A DNA stretch of 64,000 nt from Stutzerimonas balearica DSM 6083 (GCF_000818015.1 NZ_CP007511.1:3544501-3608500); one strand, 5' to 3'. Numbered from the stretch's first letter, positions 20,448-30,294 are shown. The notes: generated by a model from the sequence alone, not told the origin. A program made the numbers and translations.

Positions 20448-21368
20448 ATGCACAGCTTGCCTTTGATAACGGCCGGGCTGCTCGCCCTGACCCTTGTTGG
20501 CTGCAGCAGCGAGCCGCTGCGCCGTGCCGACGCCCTCACCGCCAGCCCGGCACCGCTGGAAAAGCCCGTCGAACAGGCCCGCCAGGCGCTGGCCGCGGCA
20601 CCGTCGTGCTGCAAGAACCTCGCGCAAATGCCCTTCGAACCGCTGCCGCCCGGCTTCAGCGGTGAGGTGGTGATCGATAGCCAGGCCCCGGCCTACGCCT
20701 TCGAAACCGGCAAGAGCTTCTTTCGCGCCTTCGCGCTACCGGCCGAAGGGCCCTCGTTCGAGCTTCGCCTGTACAGCCAGGCCGGGCAAAGCGTGCTGGC
20801 GCCCAGCGCGATGCTGCTCGACAGCCAGTGGCGCCCGACCCGCCTGCTCGACGCCGACGACTTCGCCTACGTACCGCCGACCGGGCTGAAGGGCGACAGC
20901 CTCGACGCGCGCCTGCGCATCGACCGTTCGCAGCCGGAGCACCCCGGCAACGAGCGCTATCTGATCCTCTACACCAGCGAGGCGCAGATGGCCGGCCAGA
21001 CCACCCTCGAACATCCGGCCAAGGCCTATGCCAAGGCGCTGGGCAACGAGCCGCCAAGCATTCCCGATCCGATCGCCCGGCATTCGCCGGTGGGCGTGGT
21101 CAAGCTGGTGATGATCCGCGATGGCGAGCAGAGCGCGACCAAGGGTTATGTGCCCGGCTACAGCATCGGCCACGAGATGGGTAATCGCCTGCCGAGCGTA
21201 CCGGCGCCCGCCGTGCTGCCGGAAACCTCGGCCTACTACCGCCAGGCGATCGATGCGGCGTTGACGCAGCAGGACCTCGAGCGCGCCCTGCGCCTGGCCG
21301 ACGAGGCGGCGCGCGTCGGTGATACCGGCGCCAAGGCCTATCTGCTGGAGCGCATCCAGATCAAGTGA
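20448..21368 (+). CDS. malM: MalM-family periplasmic lipoprotein
   Basis: The 306-residue product has an N-terminal lipoprotein signal (LTLVGCSS, lipid-bearing Cys at about 18) and belongs to the MalM family, whose gene follows lamB in enterobacteria. Biochemical function is unknown there; a periplasmic role in maltodextrin uptake is assumed. Visible features are a CC pair near residue 50, a beta-rich centre and a helical C-terminal repeat-like end (ALTQQDLERALRLADEAARV). GGAG lies 6 nt before the ATG, straight after an intrinsic terminator. Confidence 0.85.
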   Translation: MHSLPLITAGLLALTLVGCSSEPLRRADALTASPAPLEKPVEQARQALAAAPSCCKNLAQMPFEPLPPGFSGEVVIDSQAPAYAFETGKSFFRAFALPAEGPSFELRLYSQAGQSVLAPSAMLLDSQWRPTRLLDADDFAYVPPTGLKGDSLDARLRIDRSQPEHPGNERYLILYTSEAQMAGQTTLEHPAKAYAKALGNEPPSIPDPIARHSPVGVVKLVMIRDGEQSATKGYVPGYSIGHEMGNRLPSVPAPAVLPETSAYYRQAIDAALTQQDLERALRLADEAARVGDTGAKAYLLERIQIK

Positions 21369-21418
21369 TGCTCGCACCGGGGCGGCGTGGACGCCCCGAC
21401 TCGACGCAGGACGCAACC

Positions 21419-22657
21419 ATGAGAACCCTGACCAAGGCCTTGAGCCTGCTGACCTTTCTGAGCGCCCCCGCATCGGCGCTGGAGCGCGACACGCTGACCG
21501 TCTGGATCACCCCGGACAAGGGCTACCAGGCGGTCGGCGAGATCGGCCGGGACTTCACCCGCGCCACCGGCATGGCGGTCCAGGTGGCCACCCCGGAGGA
21601 TCTCGCCGCCCTATACGACCGCCAGGCCACCACCAGCCAGGGCCCGGATATCGTCATCTTCGCCCACGACCGCTTCGGCTCGTGGATCAATGACGGCCTG
21701 CTCGCGCCGGTCAACCCCAGCCCGGCGGCACTGGCGCGAGCCCCGGCCTTTGCCTGGGAGGCGCTGACCGTCGGCACGCAGCGCTACGGCTACCCGCTGG
21801 CGACCGAAGCGGTCGGCCTGATCTACAACCGCGACCTGGTAGCCGAGCCACCACGCAGCCTGGCGGAGCTGGCGACGCTCGACCGCCGCCTGCGCGCCGA
21901 GGGCAAGCGCGCCATCGAATGGGACTACCGCAACCTCTATTTCTCCTGGCCGATCATTGCCGGCAGCGGCGGCTACAGCCTGCGCAAGACCGAGGGCCGC
22001 TACGACCTCACCGACATCGGCATCGACACGCCGGGCGCCATCGAAGGCATGGAATCGATCAAGCGCCTGCTCGACGACGGGCTGCTCGATCCCGCCGCGA
22101 CCTACCAGAGCATGATGGAAGGCTTCAAGGCCGGGCGCACGGCCATGATCATCAACGGCCCCTGGGCCTGGAACGAGGTGCGTCAGGCCGGGATTCGCTT
22201 CGCAGTCGGCAACATTCCCACCGCGGACCCGGCACGCCCGGGCAGGCCTTTCGTTGGCGTTCTCGCCGCGGCGATCAACAGCAACAGCCCGAACAAGGCT
22301 GCGGCCGGTCGCTTCATCGAGGACTACCTGACCAGCGCCGAGGGCCTGGCGCGAATCAATGCGCAGAAGCCGCTGGGGGCGGTGGCCAACCTGGCGTTGA
22401 TGGAAACCTTGCGTCACGACCCGCTGATCGCCCACACCTATGCCGCGGCCGAGGCCGGTGAAATCATGCCGGACATCCCGGAGATGAAGCGCTTCTGGGC
22501 GCTGTTCACCCCGCGCCTGGAGCCGATGCTCAGCGGGCGCAAGCCGATAGCGCCGACCCTCGCCTACATCGCCGCGCGTCTGGCCAAGGGCGCGCAGATG
22601 CAGTCCTGGCGCCGCCGGCACTATCCGCTGAGCCTGCAAGCGACCGAACAACCCTGA
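21419..22657 (+). CDS. Second maltose/maltodextrin-binding protein (MalE paralogue)
   Basis: A 412-residue secreted binding protein, signal peptide ending near SASA (about 20). It is clearly related to the MalE at 10093-11280: LTVWITPDKGYQAVGEIGRD, GPDIVIFAHDRFGSWINDGLL and MIINGPWAWNEVRQAGI align with its motifs, but many substitutions and a longer basic C terminus (SWRRRHYPLSLQATEQP) set it apart. It is third gene of the lamB unit, 50 bp after malM, with AGGA before the ATG. It may supply a second ligand range to MalFGK or serve the nearby chemoreceptor; neither is shown by sequence. Confidence 0.9.
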   Translation: MRTLTKALSLLTFLSAPASALERDTLTVWITPDKGYQAVGEIGRDFTRATGMAVQVATPEDLAALYDRQATTSQGPDIVIFAHDRFGSWINDGLLAPVNPSPAALARAPAFAWEALTVGTQRYGYPLATEAVGLIYNRDLVAEPPRSLAELATLDRRLRAEGKRAIEWDYRNLYFSWPIIAGSGGYSLRKTEGRYDLTDIGIDTPGAIEGMESIKRLLDDGLLDPAATYQSMMEGFKAGRTAMIINGPWAWNEVRQAGIRFAVGNIPTADPARPGRPFVGVLAAAINSNSPNKAAAGRFIEDYLTSAEGLARINAQKPLGAVANLALMETLRHDPLIAHTYAAAEAGEIMPDIPEMKRFWALFTPRLEPMLSGRKPIAPTLAYIAARLAKGAQMQSWRRRHYPLSLQATEQP

Positions 22658-22693
22658 CCCACACCGGCTCGGCAGCGACAACAAGCCCCGCTC

Positions 22694-22711
22694 CGCCGCG
22701 AACGCGCGGCG
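22694..22711. terminator. Stem-loop between convergent malE2 and aldo/keto reductase
   Basis: A 7-bp perfect stem (CGCCGCG/CGCGGCG, loop AACG) lies in the 145-bp gap between converging genes. There is no T-tract, so it is a weak candidate only. Confidence 0.35.
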
Positions 22712-22802
22712 CAGCCGGAGGGTGGGAGCTGCGCTGCTTCTTCCGCCAGCCATGACCGGCTTAGCAAGGCAAATCGGGGCCACGCCCCAGCGCACGTCGC
22801 CC

Positions 22803-23666
22803 TCAGGCCACCGCGTGCCCGCGGGCCGCTTCGCTCAGGTAGAACCAGGCGGGACGCTCCAGCTCCAGTTCGACGCCCAGCAGCGCCTCCTCGATCCGCT
22901 CCCAGCGCAGGCTGCCGAGGATCGGCAACGGCCGGCCGGGCAGCTGGCGCAGCCAGGCCAGCGCCACCTGATTGGCCGTGGCGCCCAGATCGGCGGCGAC
23001 TTCATCGAGTGCGCGGCACAAACGCTCACCGAAGCGCCCACCACCCATCGGCGACCAGGCCAGCACCTGCAGGCCGGCAGCCTGCAACCCATGCAGGCTG
23101 CCATCCCACACCCAGTGCTGGGCCTGCAGTGACAGCTCGATCTGGTTGCAGCGCAGCGGCACGCACTGGGCCAGTGCCTGGCAATGCAGGATGCCGGCGT
23201 TGGACAGCCCGACCCAGCCGACCTTGCCGCTGGCGACCAGTGCGTTCAGCGTCTCGGCCACCTCGTCGACCTGCAGCAGCGGGTCCGGGCGATGCAGCAG
23301 GAAACCATCGAGCCGCTCCACGCCCAGTCGCGCCAGGCTGCCCTCGACCGCCTGGCGCAGGTAGCGGGCACTGGTGTCGTAGTGCTTGACCCGCCAGCGC
23401 GAGCAGTCCTGCGCCGCCGGCACGATGTCGGCCTTGCCGATGATCTGCAGGTGCTGGCGCAACCCGGGGGCCTGGCGCAGGGCCGCACCGAAGTGCGCCT
23501 CGCAACGCCCGCCGGCATAGATGTCGGCATGGTCGAAGCCGGTCAGCCCGCGCTCGACACAGCGTTCGATAAAGCTCAGCAGCGCCTGGGGTTCGCCCAA
23601 CTCGGGGTATTCCAGCAGGCGCATCATGCCCAGCAGCAGCGGCTGGGCGAGCACGGGCGCGGCCAT
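22803..23666 (-). CDS. Aldo/keto reductase (YdhF-like)
   Basis: A 287-residue NAD(P)H-dependent oxidoreductase of the AKR superfamily. The catalytic tetrad is visible: Asp and Tyr in GFDHADIYAGG, Lys in IIGKADIV and His in FLLHRPDP. A C-terminal cofactor-binding region includes PILGSLRWERIEEAL. The overall pattern, including MMRLLEYPE near the N terminus, is that of the YdhF group; the natural substrate is unknown. The ATG at 23666 has GGAG 7 nt upstream; the frame's upstream extension overlaps gapN and is not used. It starts 11 nt after gapN and is probably co-transcribed. Confidence 0.87.
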   Translation of the reverse strand: MAAPVLAQPLLLGMMRLLEYPELGEPQALLSFIERCVERGLTGFDHADIYAGGRCEAHFGAALRQAPGLRQHLQIIGKADIVPAAQDCSRWRVKHYDTSARYLRQAVEGSLARLGVERLDGFLLHRPDPLLQVDEVAETLNALVASGKVGWVGLSNAGILHCQALAQCVPLRCNQIELSLQAQHWVWDGSLHGLQAAGLQVLAWSPMGGGRFGERLCRALDEVAADLGATANQVALAWLRQLPGRPLPILGSLRWERIEEALLGVELELERPAWFYLSEAARGHAVA

Positions 23667-23677
23667 CGCAGGCTCCG

Positions 23678-25306
23678 TCAGAAGATGTAGTCGGTGGTCA
23701 GGAAGCCGGAACGCCGGTCGCGGATGATGTCGTTGACCAGCTCCTTGTTGGCCTCGTTGAAGCGCGTCGCCACCAGGGTACGGATGGAGAACACGCGCAG
23801 GGCGTCGTGTACCGACAGCGTGCCCTCGGCGGAATTCTTGCGGCCGTTGAACGGGTAGCTGTCCGGCCCGCGCTGGCACTGGGCGTTGATGTTGATGCGG
23901 CCGACCTGGTTGACGAAGGCATCGACCAGGCGGCCCACCTGCTGCGGGTCGTTGCCGAAGATCGACAGCTGCTGGCCATAGTCGGACGCGGTGACGTAGT
24001 CGATCACCTCCTGCAGGTCGCGGTAGGGCACCACCGGCACCAGCGGGCCGAACTGCTCTTCGTGATAGATGCGCATGGAGGAGTCGACTGGGCTCAGCAC
24101 CGCCGGCTGGAAGAAACTCTGGTGCGCTTCGCCGCCACCGGCGTTGATTACCCGCGCGCCCTTGGCCACCGCATCGTCGAGCAGCCGGTTGAGGTAATCG
24201 ACCTTGCCGGCCTCGGGCAGCGGCGTCAGCGCGACGCCCGGCTCCCAGGGCATGCCTGGCTTGAGCGCATTGACCCGCGCGGCGAAGCGCTCCAGGAAGC
24301 CATCGAGCAGGTCCTCATGGACGAAAAGGATCTTCAGCGCGGTGCAGCGCTGGCCGTTGAACGACAGCGCGCCGGTCACCGCCTCCTCCACGGCATTGTC
24401 GAGATCGACCTGCGGCAGGACGATGCCCGGGTTCTTCGCGTCCAGCCCCAGCGCGGCGCGCAGGCGGTGCGGGCGCGGGTGCAGCTTCTTCAGGTCGGCG
24501 GCGCCCTTGTGCGTGCCGATAAAGGCGAACACGTCGATCTTGCCGCTGGCCATCAGCGCGCTGACCGTCTCGCGGCCACGGCCGTAGATGACGTTGATGA
24601 CCCCGGCCGGAAAGCTGTCGCGGAAGGCCTCGAGCAGCGGGCGGATCAGCAGCACGCCGAACTTGGCCGGCTTGAACACCACGGTGTTGCCCATGATCAG
24701 CGCCGGGATCAGCGTGGTGAAGGTTTCGTTCAGCGGGTAGTTGTACGGGCCCATGCACAGCGCCACGCCCATGGGCACGCGGCGGATCTGCCCAAGCGTG
24801 CCCTGCTCCAGCTCGAAGCGGCTGGAACGGCGATCGAGCGCCTTCAGCGCGTCGATGGTGTCGACGATGTAGTCGCAGGTGCGGTCGAATTCCTTTTCCG
24901 AGTCCTTGAGGTTCTTGCCGATCTCCCACATCAGCAGCTTGACCACTGCCTCGCGCTGTTCGCGCATGCGCGCCAGGAAGCGCTCGACATGCGCGATGCG
25001 CTCGGCCACGCGCATGGTCGGCCAGGCGCCGCGGCCGTTGTCGTAGGCGGCGACCGCCGCATCCAGCGCCTCGAGCGCGGCGTCGGCATCGAGCAGCGGC
25101 GTGCTGCCCAGCACGACCTGGCGTTCGCTGCCGTCGGCCTCGCGCAGGAATACCGGGCTGCGCACATCGGCCAGTGCGCCGGCCCACTGCCGCAGCTCGC
25201 CGTCGACCAGGTATTCACGCTGCTCCACCGGCGCGTCAGGGCGGTAGGCCTGGGGAATGTCTTCAAGACGGGGAAACAGCTCGGCAAGCGGGCGCGCGGT
25301 AGTCAT
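23678..25306 (-). CDS. gapN: NADP-dependent non-phosphorylating glyceraldehyde-3-phosphate dehydrogenase
   Basis: A 542-residue aldehyde dehydrogenase-superfamily enzyme that would oxidise glyceraldehyde 3-phosphate to 3-phosphoglycerate with NADP and no ATP yield. The cofactor block GPYNYPLNETFTTLIPALIM and the catalytic Cys in FNGQRCTALK fit GapN-type enzymes, as does the PFNGRKNSAEGTLSVHDALR block. GGAGG lies just before the ATG. It lies 69 bp after eda on the same strand, so glyceraldehyde 3-phosphate from the Entner-Doudoroff aldolase has a dedicated exit that yields NADPH. Confidence 0.85.
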   Translation of the reverse strand: MTTARPLAELFPRLEDIPQAYRPDAPVEQREYLVDGELRQWAGALADVRSPVFLREADGSERQVVLGSTPLLDADAALEALDAAVAAYDNGRGAWPTMRVAERIAHVERFLARMREQREAVVKLLMWEIGKNLKDSEKEFDRTCDYIVDTIDALKALDRRSSRFELEQGTLGQIRRVPMGVALCMGPYNYPLNETFTTLIPALIMGNTVVFKPAKFGVLLIRPLLEAFRDSFPAGVINVIYGRGRETVSALMASGKIDVFAFIGTHKGAADLKKLHPRPHRLRAALGLDAKNPGIVLPQVDLDNAVEEAVTGALSFNGQRCTALKILFVHEDLLDGFLERFAARVNALKPGMPWEPGVALTPLPEAGKVDYLNRLLDDAVAKGARVINAGGGEAHQSFFQPAVLSPVDSSMRIYHEEQFGPLVPVVPYRDLQEVIDYVTASDYGQQLSIFGNDPQQVGRLVDAFVNQVGRININAQCQRGPDSYPFNGRKNSAEGTLSVHDALRVFSIRTLVATRFNEANKELVNDIIRDRRSGFLTTDYIF

Positions 25307-25375
25307 GGAACCTCCAGGTAGCGAATCGGGATGATCGCGGCAGGCCCCACGCCCACCGCGACGGGGTCGGACGGA

Positions 25376-26101
25376 TTACAGCTCGCGCTGTTCGGCGCGC
25401 TCGGCACGCAGATCGAAGTCGCGCGGCAATTCGCCCGACGGCGCAGCGTCCAGCGCCTGCAGGGCCTGGCGCGTGGCGTTCTCGATGGCGGCCCAGTCGC
25501 CGGCACGCACGGCCTTGGCGTCGACCATCCAGGTGCCGCCGACACACATCACGTTGGACTGCGCCAGATAGTCCCTGGCATTGCGCGCATTGACGCCGCC
25601 GGTCGGGCAGAAACGGATATTGCCGAACGGCCCGCCCAGCGCCTTGAGCGCGGCGACGCCGCCACAGACCTCGGCCGGGAACAGCTTGAAGCGGCGATAA
25701 CTGCGGGCGTAGCCGAGCATGATTTCCGAAGCGCTGGCCACGCCCGGCAGCAGCGGCAAGGAGCTCTGCAGCGCGGCATCCAGCAGTTCGGCGGTACTGC
25801 CCGGCGAGACGATGAACTGCGCCCCGGCAGCCTCGACCTGCTCGAGCATGGCGGCATCGAGCACGGTGCCGGCACCGACGATCAGCTCGGGGCGCTGCTC
25901 GCGCAGCAGGCGGATGGCGCTCAGGCCCAGCGCCGAGCGCAGGGTAATTTCCAGCACCTTGAGGCCGCCGGCGGCCAGGGCGTCGGCCAGCGGCAGGATG
26001 TCCGCCTCGCGCTCGATGGTGATCACCGGCAGGATGCGCGCGACACTGCACCATTGGTCGATCAGGGCGATCTTGTCGGTCATGCTTTGGGTAGAAGTCA
26101 T
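25376..26101 (-). CDS. eda: 2-keto-3-deoxy-6-phosphogluconate aldolase
   Basis: A 241-residue class I aldolase that splits KDPG into pyruvate and glyceraldehyde 3-phosphate. The active-site pattern is clear: Glu in GLKVLEITLR, GAGTVLDAAM, FIVSPGSTAELL, Schiff-base Lys in YRRFKLFPAE and the phosphate site FCPTGGVNARNA. AAGG lies about 7 nt before the ATG at 26101; a downstream ATG (26083) is possible. It is 16 bp after pgl, in a zwf-pgl-eda order common in pseudomonads. edd and glk are not in the window. Confidence 0.95.
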   Translation of the reverse strand: MTSTQSMTDKIALIDQWCSVARILPVITIEREADILPLADALAAGGLKVLEITLRSALGLSAIRLLREQRPELIVGAGTVLDAAMLEQVEAAGAQFIVSPGSTAELLDAALQSSLPLLPGVASASEIMLGYARSYRRFKLFPAEVCGGVAALKALGGPFGNIRFCPTGGVNARNARDYLAQSNVMCVGGTWMVDAKAVRAGDWAAIENATRQALQALDAAPSGELPRDFDLRAERAEQREL

Positions 26102-26117
26102 GGGATTCCTTGCGGCC

Positions 26118-26831
26118 TCAGGGGCACCAGTAGATTTCGAGGGGACGGGCGAGGAAGGCGCGGATCGGCATCGCTTCATAGGATTCGCCGGCCAGGGCCT
26201 GGTTGAGCGTGGCCAGCTTGCCCGGGCCGTGCAGGGCGAGCAGGGTCAGCCGTGCGCTGGCCAGCAGCGCCAGGGACATGCTCAGGCGCTGGCGCGGTAC
26301 GCTCGGCGCCTGCATCGGCAGGCAGCGCCGCGTACCCTGCGGGTCGAGCGCCGCTTCCAGGTTCGGGCTGTCGGGAAACAGCGAGGCGGTGTGACCATCC
26401 TCGCCCATGCCCAGCACCAGCACGTCGATCGGCGGCAGCTCGGCCAACACGGCATCGGCACGCTCGGCAGCCTCGTCGAGATTGGCCGCGCTCTGGTACA
26501 GGCCAACCAGGCGCGCCGCGGCAGCCGAGCCCTGCATGAGGTGGCGACGCACCAGCCCTTCGTTGCTGTCGGGATGGCTGACCGGCACCCAGCGCTCGTC
26601 GGCGAGGCTGACGGTGACCTTGGCCCAGTCCAACTCCTGCTGCGCCAGGCGCTCGAAGAAGGCGATCGGGCTGCGGCCGCCGGAGACCACCAGGGTCGCT
26701 GCACCGCGCTCGGCGATCGCGCCGCGCAGGGCGTTGCTCACGGTCAGCGCCAGTTCGCCGGCCAGCTGCTCGGCGTTGCCGAGGCTGAAACCGAGCGTCT
26801 GCACCGGGAGATCGAGATTAGAGATCGTCAT
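26118..26831 (-). CDS. pgl: 6-phosphogluconolactonase
   Basis: The 237-residue DevB/SOL-type lactonase hydrolyses 6-phosphogluconolactone. Family blocks are visible: [34 protein letters not shown] and [21 protein letters not shown]. The ATG at 26831 has AGGAG upstream and overlaps the end of zwf by 14 nt, so the two are translationally coupled. An alternative upstream start in the same frame (26849) lies inside zwf. Confidence 0.95.
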   Translation of the reverse strand: MTISNLDLPVQTLGFSLGNAEQLAGELALTVSNALRGAIAERGAATLVVSGGRSPIAFFERLAQQELDWAKVTVSLADERWVPVSHPDSNEGLVRRHLMQGSAAAARLVGLYQSAANLDEAAERADAVLAELPPIDVLVLGMGEDGHTASLFPDSPNLEAALDPQGTRRCLPMQAPSVPRQRLSMSLALLASARLTLLALHGPGKLATLNQALAGESYEAMPIRAFLARPLEIYWCP

Positions 26832-28287
26832 ACCAGCTCCTGCCGTCACGGCTGATCAGGGCAATCGAGGCAGCCGGTCCCCAGCTGCCTGCTGCGTAGG
26901 GTTTGGGAGGCGCGCCGACGCGTTGCCAGCCGTCGATCAGCTGGTCGCACCACTTCCAGGCGTATTCGATTTCGTCCTTGCGCACGAAGAGGTTCTGGTT
27001 ACCCTTCATCACCTCCAACAGCAGACGCTCGTAGGCATCGGGGATGCGCGGGCTCTTGTAGGTTTCCGAGAAGTTCAGCTGCAGCGGGCCGCTGCGCAGC
27101 TGCATGCCCTTGTCCAGGCCCTGGTCCTTGGTCATCACCAACAGCGAGATGCCTTCCTGCGGCTGCAGGCGGATGATCAGCTTGTTGCCGATCAGCTGGC
27201 GCTGCTCCGGGGCGAAGATGTAGTGCGGCGGCGCCTTGAAGTGGATGACGATCTGCGACAGCTTCTGCGGCATGCGCTTGCCGGTGCGCAGGTAGAACGG
27301 CACCCCGGCCCAGCGCCAGTTGCAGATCTCCGCGCGCAGGGCGACAAAGGTCTCGGTGTCGCTCTGGGTGTTGGAGTTCTCCTCCTCCAGATAGCCCGGT
27401 ACGTGCCGGCCGAGAATGCTGCCGGCCACGTATTGCCCGCGCACCAGCTGCTGGCCGAGCTGCTCCGGCGCGATCGGCGCCAGCGCCTTGAGCACCTTGA
27501 CCTTCTCGTCGCGGATGCTGTCGGCCGAGAGGTCGCTGGGCGGGTCCATGGCGATCAGGCAGAGCAGCTGCAGCAGATGGTTCTGCACCATGTCGCGCAG
27601 CTGGCCGGCCTGGTCGAAATAGCCCCAGCGGCCTTCGATGCCGACCGTTTCGGCCACGGTGATCTCCACATGGGAGATGTGGTTCTGGTTCCACTGCGTC
27701 TCGAACAGGCTGTTGGCGAAGCGCAGGGCGATGAGGTTCTGCACCGTGTCCTTGCCCAGGTAATGATCGATGCGGTAGGTGCGGTCTTCCGGGAAGAAGC
27801 GCGCCACCGCGTCGTTCACCTCGCGGGACGACTCCAGGTCGTGGCCGATGGGTTTTTCCAGCACCACGCGGGTGCGCTCGGCCAGCCCCGCCTCGGCCAA
27901 GCCGGCGCAGATCGCGCCGTAGACGGAGGCCGGGGTGGCGAAGAAGGCGACGATGCGTTCGGCCTGGCCGGCGAGGTCGGCCAGTGCGGCGAAATCCTCG
28001 CGCTGGCGAAAATCCATGCTCAGGTAGTCCAGCCGCGCCAGCAGCCGCTGCAGCACGGCCTCGTCGAGGTCGCGCTCGGCCACATGGCGGCGCAGGTGCT
28101 CGGCGATCGTCGCCAGGTGCACGGCGGGGTCGCCGCTCTCGCGAGCCAGCGCAAGCACGCGGGTATCGTCGGGCAACAGGCCGGCACGGTCGAGCTGATA
28201 GAGCGCCGGAAACAGCTTGCGCAGGGCCAGGTCACCGAGGGCGCCGAACAGCGCCAGGGTGCAGGGTTCGACAGATAATGGCGTCAT
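26818..28287 (-). CDS. zwf: Glucose-6-phosphate 1-dehydrogenase
   Basis: A 489-residue enzyme making 6-phosphogluconolactone and NAD(P)H. The nucleotide motif [13 protein letters not shown] is near the N terminus. The substrate-binding signature RIDHYLGKD is present, as are [11 protein letters not shown] and the C-terminal [14 protein letters not shown] end ([14 protein letters not shown]). Length is standard for Zwf. It is first gene of zwf-pgl-eda and is divergent from hexR across a 168-bp region with a candidate HexR operator. The Shine-Dalgarno sequence is weak (AGAAG). Confidence 0.96.
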   Translation of the reverse strand: MTPLSVEPCTLALFGALGDLALRKLFPALYQLDRAGLLPDDTRVLALARESGDPAVHLATIAEHLRRHVAERDLDEAVLQRLLARLDYLSMDFRQREDFAALADLAGQAERIVAFFATPASVYGAICAGLAEAGLAERTRVVLEKPIGHDLESSREVNDAVARFFPEDRTYRIDHYLGKDTVQNLIALRFANSLFETQWNQNHISHVEITVAETVGIEGRWGYFDQAGQLRDMVQNHLLQLLCLIAMDPPSDLSADSIRDEKVKVLKALAPIAPEQLGQQLVRGQYVAGSILGRHVPGYLEEENSNTQSDTETFVALRAEICNWRWAGVPFYLRTGKRMPQKLSQIVIHFKAPPHYIFAPEQRQLIGNKLIIRLQPQEGISLLVMTKDQGLDKGMQLRSGPLQLNFSETYKSPRIPDAYERLLLEVMKGNQNLFVRKDEIEYAWKWCDQLIDGWQRVGAPPKPYAAGSWGPAASIALISRDGRSWYDDL

Positions 28288-28352
28288 GATGTTTGTTCTT
28301 CTACTAAAACCACCCTATGAATACACGGCGAGGCCGGCTTATTCAAGGCTGA

Positions 28353-28371
28353 TGTAGTAATAAAAACAACA
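28353..28371. promoter_or_regulatory. Candidate HexR operator between zwf and hexR
   Basis: TGTAGTAATAAAAACAACA is an imperfect palindrome of the TTGT-N7-ACTA type, close to the TTGT-N7/8-ACAA pattern known for Pseudomonas HexR. It lies 66-84 bp upstream of the zwf ATG in an AT-rich patch. A weaker TTGT-N6-ACTA lies near 28293-28308. Confidence 0.55.
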
Positions 28372-28455
28372 TTTCTGCCGAGAAGAGTTTCCTGTGGTCG
28401 CGTTGCCCCCTGCTCAGTAGCATAGAAAACCCTTTGCCCGCCCATCAGGACCCCC

Positions 28456-29325
28456 ATGGACCGCGTTCACAACCTGCTCGAGCAGATCCAGAACCGCCTC
28501 GAAGGCCTCAACAAAGCCGAGCGCAAGGTCGCCGAGGTGATCCTGCGCAATCCGCAGCAGGCGACCCGCTTCAGCATCGCTACGCTGGCGCAGACCGCCG
28601 GGGTCAGCGAACCGACGGTCAACCGCTTCTGTCGCTCGTTCGGGGTCAGCGGCTACCCGGAGCTGAAGATGCAGCTGGCACAGAGCCTGGCCAGCGGCGC
28701 GGCCTATGTCAGCCAGGCGGTGGAGCCGGACGACGGCCCCGAGGAATACACCCGCAAGATCTTCGGCTCGGCCATCGCCTCGCTGGATAGCGCCTGCCAG
28801 AGCCTCGACCCGCAGCTGGTCAGCCGTGCCGTGGACCTGATGATCCAGGCCCGGCAGATCCACTTCTTCGGTCTCGGCGCCTCGGCCTCGGTGGCGCTGG
28901 ATGCGCAGCACAAGTTCTTCCGCTTCAACCTGGCGGTCACCGCGCATTCGGACGTGCTGATGCAACGCATGCTGGCCTCGGTGGCGCACACCGGCGACCT
29001 GTTCGTGATCATTTCCTATACCGGGCGTACCCGCGAACTGGTGGAGGTGGCGCGCATTGCCCGGCAGAACGGCGCCTCGGTACTCGGCCTGACCGCCGCC
29101 GGCTCGCCGCTGGCGCAGGCCAGCACGCTGAGCCTGAACATCCCGCTGCCGGAGGACACCGACATCTACATGCCGATGACCTCGCGCATCATCCAGCTCA
29201 CCGTGCTCGACGTGCTCGCCACCGGCATGACGCTGCGCCGCGGCGTGGATTTCCAGCCGCACCTGCGCAAGGTGAAGGAAAGCCTGAACGCCAGCCGTTA
29301 TCCGGCCGACGAGGCGCCGAGCTGA
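28456..29325 (+). CDS. hexR: Transcriptional repressor HexR (RpiR family)
   Basis: A 289-residue regulator with an N-terminal RpiR helix-turn-helix ([20 protein letters not shown], about 41-60) and a C-terminal SIS sugar-isomerase domain ([20 protein letters not shown], then [17 protein letters not shown]). In pseudomonads HexR represses zwf-pgl-eda, edd-glk and gap-1 and is released by KDPG. Its position divergent from zwf supports this. The C terminus converges on nirH across 47 bp. Confidence 0.95.
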   Translation: MDRVHNLLEQIQNRLEGLNKAERKVAEVILRNPQQATRFSIATLAQTAGVSEPTVNRFCRSFGVSGYPELKMQLAQSLASGAAYVSQAVEPDDGPEEYTRKIFGSAIASLDSACQSLDPQLVSRAVDLMIQARQIHFFGLGASASVALDAQHKFFRFNLAVTAHSDVLMQRMLASVAHTGDLFVIISYTGRTRELVEVARIARQNGASVLGLTAAGSPLAQASTLSLNIPLPEDTDIYMPMTSRIIQLTVLDVLATGMTLRRGVDFQPHLRKVKESLNASRYPADEAPS

Positions 29326-29343
29326 GGATTCGCCCGGTGTGAC

Positions 29344-29359
29344 GGGGGCAAGCCCCCCT
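29344..29359. terminator. Small bidirectional hairpin between hexR and nirH
   Basis: GGGGGC-AA-GCCCCC (29344-29357) lies between converging genes, followed on the plus strand by only two T. A weak terminator that would separate sugar and denitrification transcripts. Confidence 0.4.
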
Positions 29360-29372
29360 TCTGCACGCGCCC

Positions 29373-29876
29373 TCAGCCCCGCCGCGCACCGACCCGCAGG
29401 CCGGTCTTCTTGAGGATGCGGCTGGACACCAGCATCTCGTCGGCACGACAGGCCGTGCCCAGCAACGCGCGGATCTGGTTGCGGTAGGCCTCGATGTAGT
29501 CGGCGCTGCGCCCGTGGACCATGGCGAACAGGTTGTAGCGCCAGCCGTCCTGGCGCGGGCGACGATAGCAATGACTGACGAAGGGTTGCGCCCCGATCAA
29601 CGCACCGAGCCGCTCGATCTCGGCGTCGTCGACATCCCAGACGGTCATGCCGTTGTGCCGGTAGCCCAGCCGGTAATGGTTGGGTACCGCGGCAATACGG
29701 CGAATCGCACCGGCAGCCTGCAACCGCTGCAGCAGCGCCAGCGCCTCGTCCACCTCGATTTCCAGCTCGTCGGCGAGCCAGGCCCAGGGGTCCTCGACCA
29801 ATGGCAGGCCGGCCTCGGTCAGCGCCACCAGGCGCTGCGCCAGGGCTTGATCAGACGGCGAAATGCAATCCGACAT
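29373..29876 (-). CDS. nirH: Siroheme decarboxylase subunit NirH
   Basis: A 167-residue Lrp/AsnC-like protein. NirD, L, G and H together convert siroheme to 12,18-didecarboxysiroheme on the heme d1 pathway. Visible family blocks are PLVEDPWAWLADELEIEVDEAL, NHYRLGYRHNGMTVWDV and CYRRPRQDGWRYNLFAMVHG, which it shares with NirL. The ATG at 29876 overlaps the end of nirG by 26 nt, with GGAG about 11 nt upstream. It is the last gene of the nirS unit. Confidence 0.92.
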   Translation of the reverse strand: MSDCISPSDQALAQRLVALTEAGLPLVEDPWAWLADELEIEVDEALALLQRLQAAGAIRRIAAVPNHYRLGYRHNGMTVWDVDDAEIERLGALIGAQPFVSHCYRRPRQDGWRYNLFAMVHGRSADYIEAYRNQIRALLGTACRADEMLVSSRILKKTGLRVGARRG

Positions 29877-30294
29877 GGAAGGTCTTCTCCTTCGGCAGAT
29901 TGAGCACCGGCAGCCCGGTCTGCGCCTCGATCCGCGCGATGGCCTCGGCGACGCCCTCGGGCGTCGCGCAGCCGAGCACGAACCACATGTTCCAGGCGTG
30001 CTCGCGACGGTAGTTGTGCGCCACCTCGGGCATCGCCTCGAGCACCGCGGCCACCTCATCGAAGCGCTGCTCTGGCACCGACAGTGCGGCCAGGGTGAAG
30101 GCCCCGCCGAGGCGTTCGATGTCGAACATCGGACCGAAGCGAGTGAGGGTGCCGTCCTCGAGTAGCGCCTGCACCCGCGCGCGCAGCGTCGCCGAGCTGC
30201 TGCCGAGCTCCTCGGCCAGCGCCTCCCAGGGCTGGCGCACCAATGGCAGGCCGTGTTGCAGGCGGTTGATCAGCTGGCGGTCGAGCTCATCCAT
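29851..30294 (-). CDS. nirG: Siroheme decarboxylase subunit NirG
   Basis: A 147-residue Lrp-like subunit of the heme d1 siroheme decarboxylase, close in pattern to Nir[24 protein letters not shown], the variable HTH-like segment, then [23 protein letters not shown] use the ATG at 30294, which has GGAG 8 nt upstream and overlaps nirL by 8 nt. The longer frame upstream is nirL sequence in another phase. Confidence 0.92.
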   Translation of the reverse strand: MDELDRQLINRLQHGLPLVRQPWEALAEELGSSSATLRARVQALLEDGTLTRFGPMFDIERLGGAFTLAALSVPEQRFDEVAAVLEAMPEVAHNYRREHAWNMWFVLGCATPEGVAEAIARIEAQTGLPVLNLPKEKTFHVGLHFAV

